DNA of 64,000 nucleotides from a virus. How positions within the stretch are numbered: position 1 is the stretch's first letter; each line of letters opens with the position of its first letter. Positions 52,001 to 60,668 of this stretch are shown here, piece by piece. The notes under the pieces are model-generated. The model did no database searches. It saw nothing but the letters and a program-made list of their open reading frames with translations, and was not told where the DNA came from. The stretch lies in IMG/VR virus record IMGVR_UViG_3300042935_001483, positions 1 to 64,000 of that record, one strand, 5' to 3'. The position numbers were made by a program, and so were the translations under genes.

Positions 52001-52438
52001 GTCCACTATTTCAACGGTTTCCGGTCTTATTTTTTCACCAAAATTTGTTTGATTTAGTGCCAAAGTAACAACTCTATCGTGTATATTTCTTACTTCCTTT
52101 TTTCCAGTTGCCGTGTCGGTTACAATACTTTCAACACCAAACAACTCCATAAAATTTTTCTTGTTACGATAAAACATGGAGTCTGTGAGGCTGTATATAT
52201 TTCTGGCATATTTTCCAGATGGATTAATCAATTCAACTGACGCTGTATAATATGAACTCCCAGATGGATAAAATATGGAAGTATTTTTTATTCCCTCATT
52301 AACTTCGCACAGACTATCATAATAAGTATTAAATCCATATGCATCCTTATGACCAAGATGTACACTCTGAACGCTCCAGTGTTTGAAAGTCTTAAATGGT
52401 CTTACTGTGATATCTCCTGCGGAGAACTGCTTTATCAT
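49076..52438 (-). CDS. Seven-bladed FG-GAP propeller protein with two dockerin-type loops
   Basis: 1120 residues. Residues 1-230 contain an N-terminal region starting MIKQFSAGDI, like the paralogue at 52569-53678. Seven FG-GAP-type blades begin near 249, 334, 393, 537, 616, 685 and 769 (for example DNFGKSVSLDRDTLAIGAP, DNFGWCVALDSGSLFVGT), enough for an integrin-alpha-like beta-propeller. Two Ca2+-loop sequences follow: DVNQDGVFDFLD (901-912) and DIDGDGKINMND (1000-1011), each with a helix like dockerin type I/EF-hand. The last 60 residues repeat the paralogue's C-terminus. Likely a large adhesive tail or baseplate protein. ATATTTATC motif 5 bases before the ATG. Confidence 0.8.
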   Translation of the reverse strand: MIKQFSAGDITVRPFKTFKHWSVQSVHLGHKDAYGFNTYYDSLCEVNEGIKNTSIFYPSGSSYYTASVELINPSGKYARNIYSLTDSMFYRNKKNFMELFGVESIVTDTATGKKEVRNIHDRVVTLALNQTNFGEKIRPETVEIVDNSNPHATYIIKDDGYTNLYISGSHFSDYTYLSAMRNIYPRPYWNTSSGEFYLNLLDGESKHIDVDTAKEYLKLGMNVSYTGTSDYLYDSSSLVDTFQSDNEHFGEAVSSWYKYVVAGSSIDKYNLNTGSQGYAAIFKYDDNLGIHRPIKKFTSPLRDVGFLQDFDIDKTFPYTVENLQNSGSYFTDTFGQSVSVRDNFLAVGSSSGSICFPTGSYPGYVFVYDKYKGGTDNWGLINIIQGNSNGDNFGKSVSLDRDTLAIGAPGVSGSGAVYIFRRKQYMSSGCDAIETSSFWQTLSPETDLCDEIISESGSLIIYSERPIPWTYSSMAYTSSSIELLSGSMSASYDPNSTDTRRVSSSYYRVENGAWSGSYSWEYEAILTSSVLSLGDNFGWCVALDSGSLFVGTNKTGNGYATLFTCSYYSSSVGDCPTASWGEAKTFRRDGTYGDLDMSSQFYSIDVTGVSISDDGFGTSVAIGGKNLVIGCLRDKAFIPYASYTGSPTSLGSAYFYRNDYRCGSLGYWQVLKTFGDRKYQYNNNFGKSVSLGGLYSAITSWSDKVGRNVDYFDGEYIIDDLLYQASSSDDPNGVLGRVAIYKYSDVNETWQLTETIRRNKEANKPSNIYGYSVCLCSDFMVVGAPVVHFATASATASVYDPNNLVDFPANCSGSVYVYNVTNLEDNPLIGNVFYKNGYFALTHTGSNYRDIFTKTGSGGFDLTYQGSHTIYEHEYLTSIRPGEFNYSTNPTSLVKTPLMFDVNQDGVFDFLDVDLIMRFFQKRKFFEEFIFDDNGVVLEQNSNADNSWWGDDLLQLESEDVLLQEQTGSAAYIASSSFNAFTKTAYDYIQSNLVDTELLDIDGDGKINMNDANILALYYLERLVPQNLIPLLSPASTRKYVRDINDYLNPYCHTDIHKVNPHFLEYEYSSSYDPTGSYLAPFITTVGLYDGNELVAVGKLGRPVKNLIDWPVNIIVRFDT

Positions 52439-52443
52439 ATATA

Positions 52444-52452
52444 GATAAATAT
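52444..52452 (-). promoter_or_regulatory. ATATTTATC motif upstream of the propeller gene
   Basis: Coding-strand ATATTTATC, 5 bases before the ATG at 52438. The rest of the 130-base gap to 52568 holds no gene that I can see. Confidence 0.35.
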
Positions 52453-52568
52453 AATCAATGTTTGAGTATTCACTTGCCGATGGAGCGAGTTTTTACAATT
52501 GACAACATTTCTTTATAACCCATCCCAAAACACACTACTTAAACAATGTAAAATTTAACTTTTATTAG

Positions 52569-53678
52569 TTAAACATCTATCTTAATTTTTATAAGGCACT
52601 CGTTGGTAAAGTCTTTTAACAACGGCTGACTCAGTTTTGCAACAGCAACCAAGTCGTTTGTTTCATTATATAGACCAACCGAGGTTACATATACTTTTGG
52701 ATTGGTATAAAAATCGGTGAATCTCAATTTACCATACTCCGAACTAGATTTGTCAGATATAATAAATGTTGGATTGTTGCTGTAATTATACTCTTGGTTC
52801 TTTACTCTCACAAAATAATGACGAGCGGGAACATATTCAGTTACTCTCGCTTTCATTGGCAACGCAGCCGCACCCTGTTTTATAGATGCGAAGAGAACAT
52901 TCTGCATTCGTGCAAATCCATCACCCCAATAGTTTGAAGTATAATCGTTCAAGGATATTCCGCCAACATTTCCAACCAACGACTGAAGAACTGTCGGGTT
53001 CAATATGATTATTCCCAAGTCTGGGTATATAGATCCAATTGCTTCGTAATTTTTTGTTGTGGACAAAGATCCGCTTTCAATCGAACCTCGTATAAGATTA
53101 TAACGCTTTCCACCAGTCTGCACACCAGTTTCCGGATTAATTCTGGAATCATCGATCAGTGTAATTTTTCCATTTGCTCCACTGGACCCACTTAGTGTAA
53201 ATTCAAATTGACCAGGATCTAAACGATCTTTGTATTTTGTGCCTCTAAATGAAATTGCGTAAATATCATCAGAATCAATCTGTGTCTGGTTTCCGTTATT
53301 ATCCGATTTAACAAATGTAAATTTAGAATCACCGGGTGCTAACAGTAAATTTCGGTATTGATTGTATATTGCCTTTGTTGGATATATCAAACTTCCCTGT
53401 GACGCGTTTTTGTCGAATGTTGAAGAACCCGATCCTGCGGAGTGACCATACGTAATCGAAAAATATACGTCGGAACTGGCGGACGCTACTGGATAATCAT
53501 AAACGTTGGTATAATACAGTCCATTTAACGGTTCATACAGCGATGATGACTGCGTCGTTTGAATACTGCTGGTATAAAACTGAGACCAGTTCGTTTCGCC
53601 GTCGCTCCACATTCCAGTGGACACTGGTTGGGATCTTCCCGCCACTATGTCCGTTTGATCAAATTGCTTGAAGATCAT
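52569..53678 (-). CDS. Virion protein paralogous to the ends of the propeller protein
   Basis: 369 residues. N-terminus MIFKQFDQTDI resembles MIKQFSAGDI of the 49076-52438 product, and the C-terminal 90 residues (EYNYSNNPT, then TSVGLYNETNDLVAVAKLSQP) match its C-terminus (NYSTNPT, then TTVGLYDGNELVAVGKLGRP). The middle, 90-280, is a beta-rich domain without the propeller. This looks like the simpler relative of the larger protein, both part of the tail or baseplate. Exact function unknown. Confidence 0.65.
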   Translation of the reverse strand: MIFKQFDQTDIVAGRSQPVSTGMWSDGETNWSQFYTSSIQTTQSSSLYEPLNGLYYTNVYDYPVASASSDVYFSITYGHSAGSGSSTFDKNASQGSLIYPTKAIYNQYRNLLLAPGDSKFTFVKSDNNGNQTQIDSDDIYAISFRGTKYKDRLDPGQFEFTLSGSSGANGKITLIDDSRINPETGVQTGGKRYNLIRGSIESGSLSTTKNYEAIGSIYPDLGIIILNPTVLQSLVGNVGGISLNDYTSNYWGDGFARMQNVLFASIKQGAAALPMKARVTEYVPARHYFVRVKNQEYNYSNNPTFIISDKSSSEYGKLRFTDFYTNPKVYVTSVGLYNETNDLVAVAKLSQPLLKDFTNECLIKIKIDV

Positions 53679-53688
53679 ATGATTTTAA

Positions 53689-54318
53689 TTAATTTCTCAC
53701 GTTAACAGTGACTGGGATCGAAATTGACCCGCCACTCTCGTTGCCAATGATTGTTAGAGTAGTTCCAGTTGTAGTGGTCAATGACATATTTGGTACAAAT
53801 CTAAATCTTAATCCAAGTGCCACTTGTGCAGTTGTGGACGAAACATCCCCGATGAATGTTGGAATTGTTGCAGTTGTTGCAGTCTGAAGCTGCTCTCCAA
53901 CAATAGTGCCAACGGTTTTATTAGCTAAAATTGCAGTGTATCCAAGTGTAGTGTTGTATGCTGGATTTGTGCTTGGAACAACAACAACCTCTCCTTTGTA
54001 ATCATTGTCAACGTTGATGGAACTTTGACCAAGACTGATAACTGGGATTGAAGTCTGTCCAGAAGGCAATGTTACTAGCTTATATTTTAAAGCTTGAGTT
54101 TCATCTGTGAATGCTTCAAACACCGGAGTATTACGAACGGCGAGGTCATAATATGCCGATCCCTGTGGGTGATTTGGTTGATACAAACTATAATCAATTT
54201 CATCATCCGAAAGAGCATACGATGTGATATTAAGACCGCCTTTTGCCGCCAGCAATTCTCTGCCCTTTTTTGTGAGAACCGCATCCACAGTGATTGTCTG
54301 ATTATTGATATACGCCAT
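53689..54318 (-). CDS. Structural virion protein
   Basis: 209 residues. N-terminus VDAVLTKKGRELLAAKGGLNITSYALSDDEIDY is a pattern I recognise from structural proteins of T4-like phages, without a firm functional name. The rest is beta-rich and Thr-rich. Shine-Dalgarno AGGAAAG and an ATATTTATT motif (16 bases upstream) precede the ATG. It lies in the baseplate/tail-tip gene run between the gp7-like gene and the propeller paralogue. Confidence 0.65.
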   Translation of the reverse strand: MAYINNQTITVDAVLTKKGRELLAAKGGLNITSYALSDDEIDYSLYQPNHPQGSAYYDLAVRNTPVFEAFTDETQALKYKLVTLPSGQTSIPVISLGQSSINVDNDYKGEVVVVPSTNPAYNTTLGYTAILANKTVGTIVGEQLQTATTATIPTFIGDVSSTTAQVALGLRFRFVPNMSLTTTTGTTLTIIGNESGGSISIPVTVNVRN

Positions 54319-54334
54319 ATAGTGTTACTTTCCT

Positions 54335-54343
54335 AATAAATAT
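54335..54343 (-). promoter_or_regulatory. ATATTTATT motif upstream of 53689-54318
   Basis: Coding-strand ATATTTATT, 16 bases before the ATG at 54318, with AGGAAAG between. Confidence 0.35.
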
Positions 54344-54371
54344 ATACGCCATTCTCTTTTTTCTTATTTTT

Positions 54372-57300
54372 TTATATAGTTTTCACAATAACCGCATCAG
54401 TATTGTCGGTCAATCCAGTCTTTGGATCTACAGTAGTTTTTTTATTTTGACTACTACGTTTCCATTTATAATTGGTTTGGACTTTGGTTATTGGATTTGT
54501 TTGATATGCGTTAATTTCTTTTTGAGAAAACTGCAATTTGCTATATTTGTGATGAGTTTCCATGTAACCATTCAATAATTTGGAGCTTGTTGGATAGTAT
54601 TCCATGGAGTAAATCTTGCGATAATTTAGACCAGAAGCCAGCGGCGCAAATAAATCGCCCGAACCATGTGTGGAAAATATATTAAATATCGACGATGTGG
54701 GAGCTTCTGATATAAATTGAATATTATACACCGTTCGTTCATATATTGAACTTGAATAATTCCCAGCAAAAAAACTTCCACTGAAATGCCCGTATATATA
54801 GCCTTCAAACGATTGAACACCACCATCAACATCAAAATATCCAGAATATGTAACTGGACATCCATTTTGGAACATACTTCCCGATATAATAATTCCTGGA
54901 TTTACAATCGTACCATTCGTAATTGCACCGTATATTGGATCTATGTAAGGATACTGCACTACATCCAATCCATTTACCGAACCGGATATTATTCCCATAA
55001 GGTTATGAGAATTGGTTGTAGCATAATCTTGCCAACCGCGCATACCGGCATCAAAATATAAACTTCCGCTGAAATATGTTTTTGGTATAGATTGGCCTCT
55101 TGGAGAAACCGATGCAGTCATTGGATATCTGTCCACAACCGGCAATTTTGCAATATTAACCTTATAATAAGTGTTTGTGATTGTTTCCGTTTTTCCCGAA
55201 AAATCATTCACTATCTGGTTTTCATTCAATTGAGAATATGGAGCAACGTATTTTTGCGACACTTGATATTTTTTCGTGTATGGTATTACATCCGCCCTAT
55301 AATAATTTCCATTATAATATGTCAATCCGTTATTTCCATAAATTTCAAAACCATATTGATCTTGTTCCGCCGGAAAAAATACTTGATTTACATCCGAATA
55401 TGTTGCAATTCCTCTGTATTCCTGTCCCAATATTCCAACTCTATCCGGATCTTTTACAACGCTAATTTTACTTTTTGAATAAGTTTCGCCAGTTTTTTGA
55501 TCTATGTTCTCTTTCACCAGCGGCTTCAATTGTAACTTTGGTCTTTCCAGTATGCTCGGTTCAATCAATATACCGTCCACTAATTTTGCTCTGGCCGGAA
55601 TTATCCCTTTTATATATTTGAACATTGCCTTGTCAAAATAGAATCGAACAATATTCATGAAGAATGTGAAATCAATATTTCCAAATCCTTGGTCGTAATA
55701 TATCTGTCTAAATCTTTCAAATTTATCGTAAGAATTTTTGTAAACGGATGCCGGATCTCCAATCAAATCTCCCAATGGAAATTCACCAAAGAACTTAATG
55801 ATTTCCGTATTTTGCATTTCCGACGGAGAGAAAAATATTCCAAGCTTGTTTGAATCTGTACTTATCAGTTCACTCGTCATATATGACGCTCGTGTATCTG
55901 GAGAAAGATTTGTGGAAAGTTCTTGTTCCACATAATTAATTTTATTACTTCTGAATTTACTGGACCCATAATCGGGAATTTTCATTATCATTCGCACGTC
56001 CTTGCGAGAAAACTGATATGGAAACGACGGGCCTTCGGATGGGTCGCAATATGACAATCTCTCCAATTTACCAAAAGATTCTGGAAAGTTTGCGGCTCCA
56101 AATGTTGGAAAATCTTTTCTAAATGATAAATTATTCAAGTTCACCGCGTATGATTCGGTAGTATAAAGATCGACTGGTCGCTCAAATGATATTCTATACA
56201 AATTATCAGAAATCATTTCCATAGGATCTTCGAGGTCATATGCATTTCTGTGAAGTGTGTGTGCCTCAAAACGTGCGGTCGATAATGGAGTTTCCCATAC
56301 TCGTATATCGTCAATATTTCCAAAAAAAGCCTCTGGGTCGATATTTAAAGACGCAGTACTTTGATTGTAATTTCCTATATACAGATACTCACCAGTACCA
56401 AAAGAATTATTGAAACTTCCACTCACGAACATACTGGAAGTTACACTGTAAGTTATTCTATCATCTTCCGATTTTTGAAGAAGTAGGTCATATCTGGTTG
56501 GATATTCATCCAAATTTATAGTTGCATTGAAATGAACATCAACATCGTTTCTCTTTACCATTGCGTGGTAAGAATTTCCATCAAATATTGGGGCGCGTGA
56601 TGTAACGGCGGTCTTAACATTTCCATACCCATCATCTATACTGAAAAATAATTTCCCCCAATCATTTCCTCTGTCGCGAACAGCACCAACCACCCAATTA
56701 TCAGAACAATTTGCCAATCTAAAAACCGTACCAGATTCACTTGTTTTTGCTGGATCAAATCTGAAATTGAATTCAATTGTCTTTGCACTACCGGTCCAAT
56801 TAAGAACGAAATACTCAAAACTTCCGCTGAAATATGGCTCGTATTTTACTTCTTCCACGATATGTTCTGTAGTATCGGTAAGATTGCTAGTATTTAATAT
56901 TCCGCCATATTCTTTTATTTTAATGATATTCTTTGGAACGCCAAAGCATGAAATTAATGCATTCAATGATGCTTCCGTCCCCTTCGCTTTGTATATGAAA
57001 GGAAGACTATTCAATAATCTTTTCCATATTATTTGGTTTCTTTGTTCTTCGGAAAGATTTCTGGCTTGAGAATAAAATTCAGATTCTGGGTCAAAATCGT
57101 TTTTTGAGAATGACGCCAGAATAAGCGGAAGGTTATCTTTTGATATTTCCGCATCCCACCCAAGTGAACGAAGCATATCTCCAACAATATCCAAGGATAT
57201 TCCAAAATTTGGAGAACTTGAATAATTATTTTTTTCAGTTAACTGTTTTATAGTCAATGAAATATTATCAAAAAAATGACCAACCATGGCCACAAACTTT

Positions 57301-59102
57301 ATATAATCGGCATTGTTGCTTGCGTCCTCTATAATGAACTGTGGCAAATTATTTATCAATGAGCCTCCATTATTTTTATCATAGAATGATGCCGACGTGT
57401 ATCCATCAACTCCCTCTCCATGTTTTATATACCAACCGGGATTTTCATACAAAAATATTTCATATCCATCCATTCCAGCCTCCAACTCATCTATTTGAGA
57501 ATTTGCATCAGATTTTTCTTTTAAATAAAATGCATCATTTGGATTTGAAACAAGTTTGGCGTTAATGGTGTCTATTTCATAATACAAAGAATCGATTTGC
57601 TTTCTTTTACCACCAAATGCTTGAAGTCTAATATCCGCCGAAGAAAAATTTACAAAATTTTCAAAGTTTCTGTAATTTGTAGTATCAATCAGTTGGTTTT
57701 CACGCGAACTTATCTTCTTTGCCAATTCATTGTATGCACTTCCGGTGACAGAAATTAGTTCATCCATCGACAAAGCTTGCGTGGAATTTCCCTCATTTTC
57801 TATTTTTACAAGAAAATTTGGTCCTCTCAACGGTATTGTTTTAATTTCTACTTTTGAAAAATAAAATAAATTCTGTACAATTGGCAAGAATCCGAAATCA
57901 CATGTGATCCACGCCTCTGCACCCAAGTCAAAATTTTGTGGCAATGGATCTATTATTTTAAGTGCTAAATAATCATAGAACCTTGGATCTTGAGTTGGAA
58001 TCAATTTTTGATTGATTATTGATATTTTTTGACCATTTGTAAAATTTAAGTAATACTTAAAATACCCAGATAAATCTATATTTCGCTTGAGTTCTGCCTC
58101 ATAAATCGCGGGATAAAATATTTCGTTATAAAATATAGTTTGTAAAAATTCAACAATTTGAGGAAAACTATCTGGACGTTTGTTTGTGATATTGTTGAGT
58201 TCTCTATCAACAATAAACAAAAACAAACTGTAATAATAATCCTGTATAATTTGGAATGTAACTCCAGCTTCATAATTCTGATACATCCAATTATTGAACT
58301 GATTATATATTCCAAGAATATTATTGTTGGCAATTTGTCTATTTGATTTGTAATTTCCGGTTGATACTCCGTAATATATGTCGGTCAAAAAGTTTATTAC
58401 GTCAACGTCCGTTTTGAGTCCATAATTATACTTCAGAGCAGCCGATCCACTTGGATTGGATTCCATCACTAGATTATAAATGTTGTATATTTGGGGATTG
58501 GAAATATTCGTTGATATTTCTTCAACAACATCTTTCAATTGAAGTCGACTGTTGGAAAATATATCATATTCTCGATTTATTTCCGAATCGGTACCTCTCA
58601 GCGTTTGAGGTATCAATGTTATTTCTTGTCTTCCGGTAGAAATAGTATTGATGATAAGTCTCTCGCCGTTTTGTTTTTCATTTCCAACAATATTTCTATT
58701 TAATTCAACATATAGCTTATAATTCCCATCCTGCACTCCAATAGAATTCAAGCATCTGCTTACATCAAATAGCAGTGACTTTTGGTCGCTACCAACAATG
58801 AAAAAATCACTATTATATTTCTTGTATGAGTATTGATTATACTGATTAAAAGAATCATAATATGACGCGGTGTGTTTTGTGTAAGAACCACTGGAATAAA
58901 TGGTTGTGGAAGCAACAAATTCACCACTTAGCTCATATACGCCAACATTTATGATGTCTTTTTCCGATTTACCGAACGGAAAATTGCTGGAAGTTTGATT
59001 TTCTGTGTAAAAAATAATGTCCGACTGGGACAAGGTAGATCCATGACCCAAAGATTTCGAGGGATATGATATGAATTGCAAACTATTATTCAAATTTTCC
59101 AT
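54372..59102 (-). CDS. Large baseplate/tail-tip protein, gp7-like, with LamG domain
   Basis: 1576 residues, the longest gene here. N-terminal 1-500 is helical/mixed. Around 690-725 is LPFIYKAKGTEASLNALISCFGVPKNIIKI, the conserved segment of gp7/tail-protein-I-type proteins that tie wedges to the tail tip. Residues about 770-970 form a LamG/concanavalin-like domain (TIEFNFRFDP, AIFDG-like turn, LYIGNYN, FFGNIDDIRVWETPLS). The remaining 600 residues are long beta-rich and Tyr/Ser-rich. Much larger than T4 gp7 (1032). In T4 gp7 is the wedge initiator. Here the name rests on the conserved segment and the gp25-gp6 neighbourhood. Confidence 0.65.
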   Translation of the reverse strand: MENLNNSLQFISYPSKSLGHGSTLSQSDIIFYTENQTSSNFPFGKSEKDIINVGVYELSGEFVASTTIYSSGSYTKHTASYYDSFNQYNQYSYKKYNSDFFIVGSDQKSLLFDVSRCLNSIGVQDGNYKLYVELNRNIVGNEKQNGERLIINTISTGRQEITLIPQTLRGTDSEINREYDIFSNSRLQLKDVVEEISTNISNPQIYNIYNLVMESNPSGSAALKYNYGLKTDVDVINFLTDIYYGVSTGNYKSNRQIANNNILGIYNQFNNWMYQNYEAGVTFQIIQDYYYSLFLFIVDRELNNITNKRPDSFPQIVEFLQTIFYNEIFYPAIYEAELKRNIDLSGYFKYYLNFTNGQKISIINQKLIPTQDPRFYDYLALKIIDPLPQNFDLGAEAWITCDFGFLPIVQNLFYFSKVEIKTIPLRGPNFLVKIENEGNSTQALSMDELISVTGSAYNELAKKISSRENQLIDTTNYRNFENFVNFSSADIRLQAFGGKRKQIDSLYYEIDTINAKLVSNPNDAFYLKEKSDANSQIDELEAGMDGYEIFLYENPGWYIKHGEGVDGYTSASFYDKNNGGSLINNLPQFIIEDASNNADYIKFVAMVGHFFDNISLTIKQLTEKNNYSSSPNFGISLDIVGDMLRSLGWDAEISKDNLPLILASFSKNDFDPESEFYSQARNLSEEQRNQIIWKRLLNSLPFIYKAKGTEASLNALISCFGVPKNIIKIKEYGGILNTSNLTDTTEHIVEEVKYEPYFSGSFEYFVLNWTGSAKTIEFNFRFDPAKTSESGTVFRLANCSDNWVVGAVRDRGNDWGKLFFSIDDGYGNVKTAVTSRAPIFDGNSYHAMVKRNDVDVHFNATINLDEYPTRYDLLLQKSEDDRITYSVTSSMFVSGSFNNSFGTGEYLYIGNYNQSTASLNIDPEAFFGNIDDIRVWETPLSTARFEAHTLHRNAYDLEDPMEMISDNLYRISFERPVDLYTTESYAVNLNNLSFRKDFPTFGAANFPESFGKLERLSYCDPSEGPSFPYQFSRKDVRMIMKIPDYGSSKFRSNKINYVEQELSTNLSPDTRASYMTSELISTDSNKLGIFFSPSEMQNTEIIKFFGEFPLGDLIGDPASVYKNSYDKFERFRQIYYDQGFGNIDFTFFMNIVRFYFDKAMFKYIKGIIPARAKLVDGILIEPSILERPKLQLKPLVKENIDQKTGETYSKSKISVVKDPDRVGILGQEYRGIATYSDVNQVFFPAEQDQYGFEIYGNNGLTYYNGNYYRADVIPYTKKYQVSQKYVAPYSQLNENQIVNDFSGKTETITNTYYKVNIAKLPVVDRYPMTASVSPRGQSIPKTYFSGSLYFDAGMRGWQDYATTNSHNLMGIISGSVNGLDVVQYPYIDPIYGAITNGTIVNPGIIISGSMFQNGCPVTYSGYFDVDGGVQSFEGYIYGHFSGSFFAGNYSSSIYERTVYNIQFISEAPTSSIFNIFSTHGSGDLFAPLASGLNYRKIYSMEYYPTSSKLLNGYMETHHKYSKLQFSQKEINAYQTNPITKVQTNYKWKRSSQNKKTTVDPKTGLTDNTDAVIVKTI

Positions 59103-59107
59103 ATAAC

Positions 59108-59329
59108 TTATAATTCGTAAAATGTAGGATCAATCTTCGTCTCTACTTTAGTTGGAATATACACAGCATTTATCAACTCTATTGTAATAGATGAACTATA
59201 TATCTGATCAGGAGCATTCTGTATTATCAAATTTCCACTACTATCAATATTTGGAATGATCGAACCGCTGCGAGTTAGTTTTTCTATGTCGGTTTGATTG
59301 TATCCTTGCAAAGTTGGGTTTGGATTCAT
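59108..59329 (-). CDS. Small baseplate-region protein
   Basis: 73 residues, overlapping the upstream gene by 4 bases (ATGA) and preceding the gp7-like gene by 5 bases. Contents: MNPNPTLQGYNQTDIEKLTRSGSIIPN, then a short strand region SSITIELINAVYIPTKVE. Too short to assign; translational coupling suggests a small partner of the adjacent tail-tip proteins. Confidence 0.6.
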   Translation of the reverse strand: MNPNPTLQGYNQTDIEKLTRSGSIIPNIDSSGNLIIQNAPDQIYSSSITIELINAVYIPTKVETKIDPTFYEL

Positions 59330-60612
59330 CTTGAAATCTTAAATGGTGTTGGGATATCAAATGTCATTATAGACCCGCTTTGCTCTGTTCTTATTTGAAC
59401 CTTGTAGTATCTTTCCGACGGTAGACCAGTTGTGTCTAGCATGAAATAATTTCCATTTGAATCAAAGCTCAAACGAGTAAAATTATCATATGGCAATATA
59501 TTTTCCTCGCTCTCGGCGTCCTTTATTTGATAAAAGCTAGATGATGGTAGATAGTACTGTGATAAATAATCGGAAAGTTTGTTCGTAAATGTCTTTTGAG
59601 GATATCTTTTTCTGGGACTAACATCCAGTCTGATGATTGATCCAAACTTATATTCCGTGGCCATGTTTTTTATGCCAACTACGGCATCTCGAATTTGAAT
59701 TGGGCTGGCACTTCCTGTATCAAATCCTGGTGACTCCCAACTTAAAACAGAGTCATCCCACGCAACATCCAGATATGGTGAATATATAGTATTTGTTTCT
59801 TTGCTGAAGAATTTCAAAGTTCCATATTCAACAGAACTTGATTCATCGCTGTGCATCAAAATTAAACCATTATTTTCAATTTCTTCATTTAACCACCCAA
59901 GCACCATGCTAGTTACTTCCATTTTAACATCGCTTGTTTGATAATCAAAGTCCTGTTTGGCACTATAGCTTCCAGAAATATATATATGTGTGTCAATGGC
60001 TGAACCGGATTTTTTGGTATTGCTGTCTATCCACCACACACCGCCGCCACTGCAATCCGTAAATGACCCCGTACTCCACCACTTTTCAATCTGATCCGCT
60101 CTACTGAATTTCCAATTTACACCATCCGGTGAGGTTGATCCGTCATATTTATAACCGGTGCCCATATCCCAAGATTGAGAAATTGGATAAGCAAATAATG
60201 TGTATTTTGTTGGAACTTCAACGGACTCACATATTTTCAGATTGAGGTAAAATTTAGGGTTTATTATTTCGTTATTTGTTATTGCGGTTGCAACATCGTC
60301 CAAATCAAAACGAAGTAGTGCTCTTGAAACAACCGAACTCATTGTGTTGGTGTATCTTGGTTCGTATGAACTGGAAATGACAACAGAACTGGTTGACTCC
60401 GGATTAAATGATCCCGAAAATGAACCACTCAACAATTCGCAACTTGATGCCGTGTATCCGACCAGTTCCGTATATTGAACTACGCTGGAGCATCCGTTGG
60501 TAGATATTCGCTTTTCCACTTCAAGCAGTTCGTCCAATCCTGTATTTTTATACATATAGGCTGGAAGATTGCTTATGTATGCGTCTTTAGTTGGATATAA
60601 AAAGTAGTGCAT
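59326..60612 (-). CDS. DNRLRE-like virion protein
   Basis: 428 residues. The start YFLYPTKDAYISN and the body (ALLRFDLDDVATAI; YFLNLKICESVEVPTKYTLFAYPISQSWDMG; SDVKMEVTSMVLGWLNEEIENNGLILM; LKFFSKETNTIYSPYLDVAWDD) follow the DNRLRE / carbohydrate-binding-module pattern used in surface-attachment proteins. Residues 45-90 contain SCELLSGSFSGSFNPEST, similar to a segment inside the propeller protein (SIELLSGSMSASYDPNST). In this position, between gp6 and the gp7-like gene, it is probably a baseplate component. ATATTTATA motif 18 bases upstream. Confidence 0.7.
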   Translation of the reverse strand: MHYFLYPTKDAYISNLPAYMYKNTGLDELLEVEKRISTNGCSSVVQYTELVGYTASSCELLSGSFSGSFNPESTSSVVISSSYEPRYTNTMSSVVSRALLRFDLDDVATAITNNEIINPKFYLNLKICESVEVPTKYTLFAYPISQSWDMGTGYKYDGSTSPDGVNWKFSRADQIEKWWSTGSFTDCSGGGVWWIDSNTKKSGSAIDTHIYISGSYSAKQDFDYQTSDVKMEVTSMVLGWLNEEIENNGLILMHSDESSSVEYGTLKFFSKETNTIYSPYLDVAWDDSVLSWESPGFDTGSASPIQIRDAVVGIKNMATEYKFGSIIRLDVSPRKRYPQKTFTNKLSDYLSQYYLPSSSFYQIKDAESEENILPYDNFTRLSFDSNGNYFMLDTTGLPSERYYKVQIRTEQSGSIMTFDIPTPFKISR

Positions 60613-60630
60613 GTGCTATATTATTCACAT

Positions 60631-60639
60631 TATAAATAT
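60631..60639 (-). promoter_or_regulatory. ATATTTATA motif upstream of 59326-60612
   Basis: Coding-strand ATATTTATA, 18 bases before the ATG at 60612, in the 56-base gap after gp6. Confidence 0.4.
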
Positions 60640-60668
60640 ACGCCGCCTCAAATAAATTTGAGCTATAT

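Noticed and set aside
52472-52490. Weak hairpin (ACTTGC/GCGAGT) followed by T's on the plus strand
   Set aside because: Stem of only six pairs with a G-T wobble, T-run on the wrong strand for the minus-strand genes around it.
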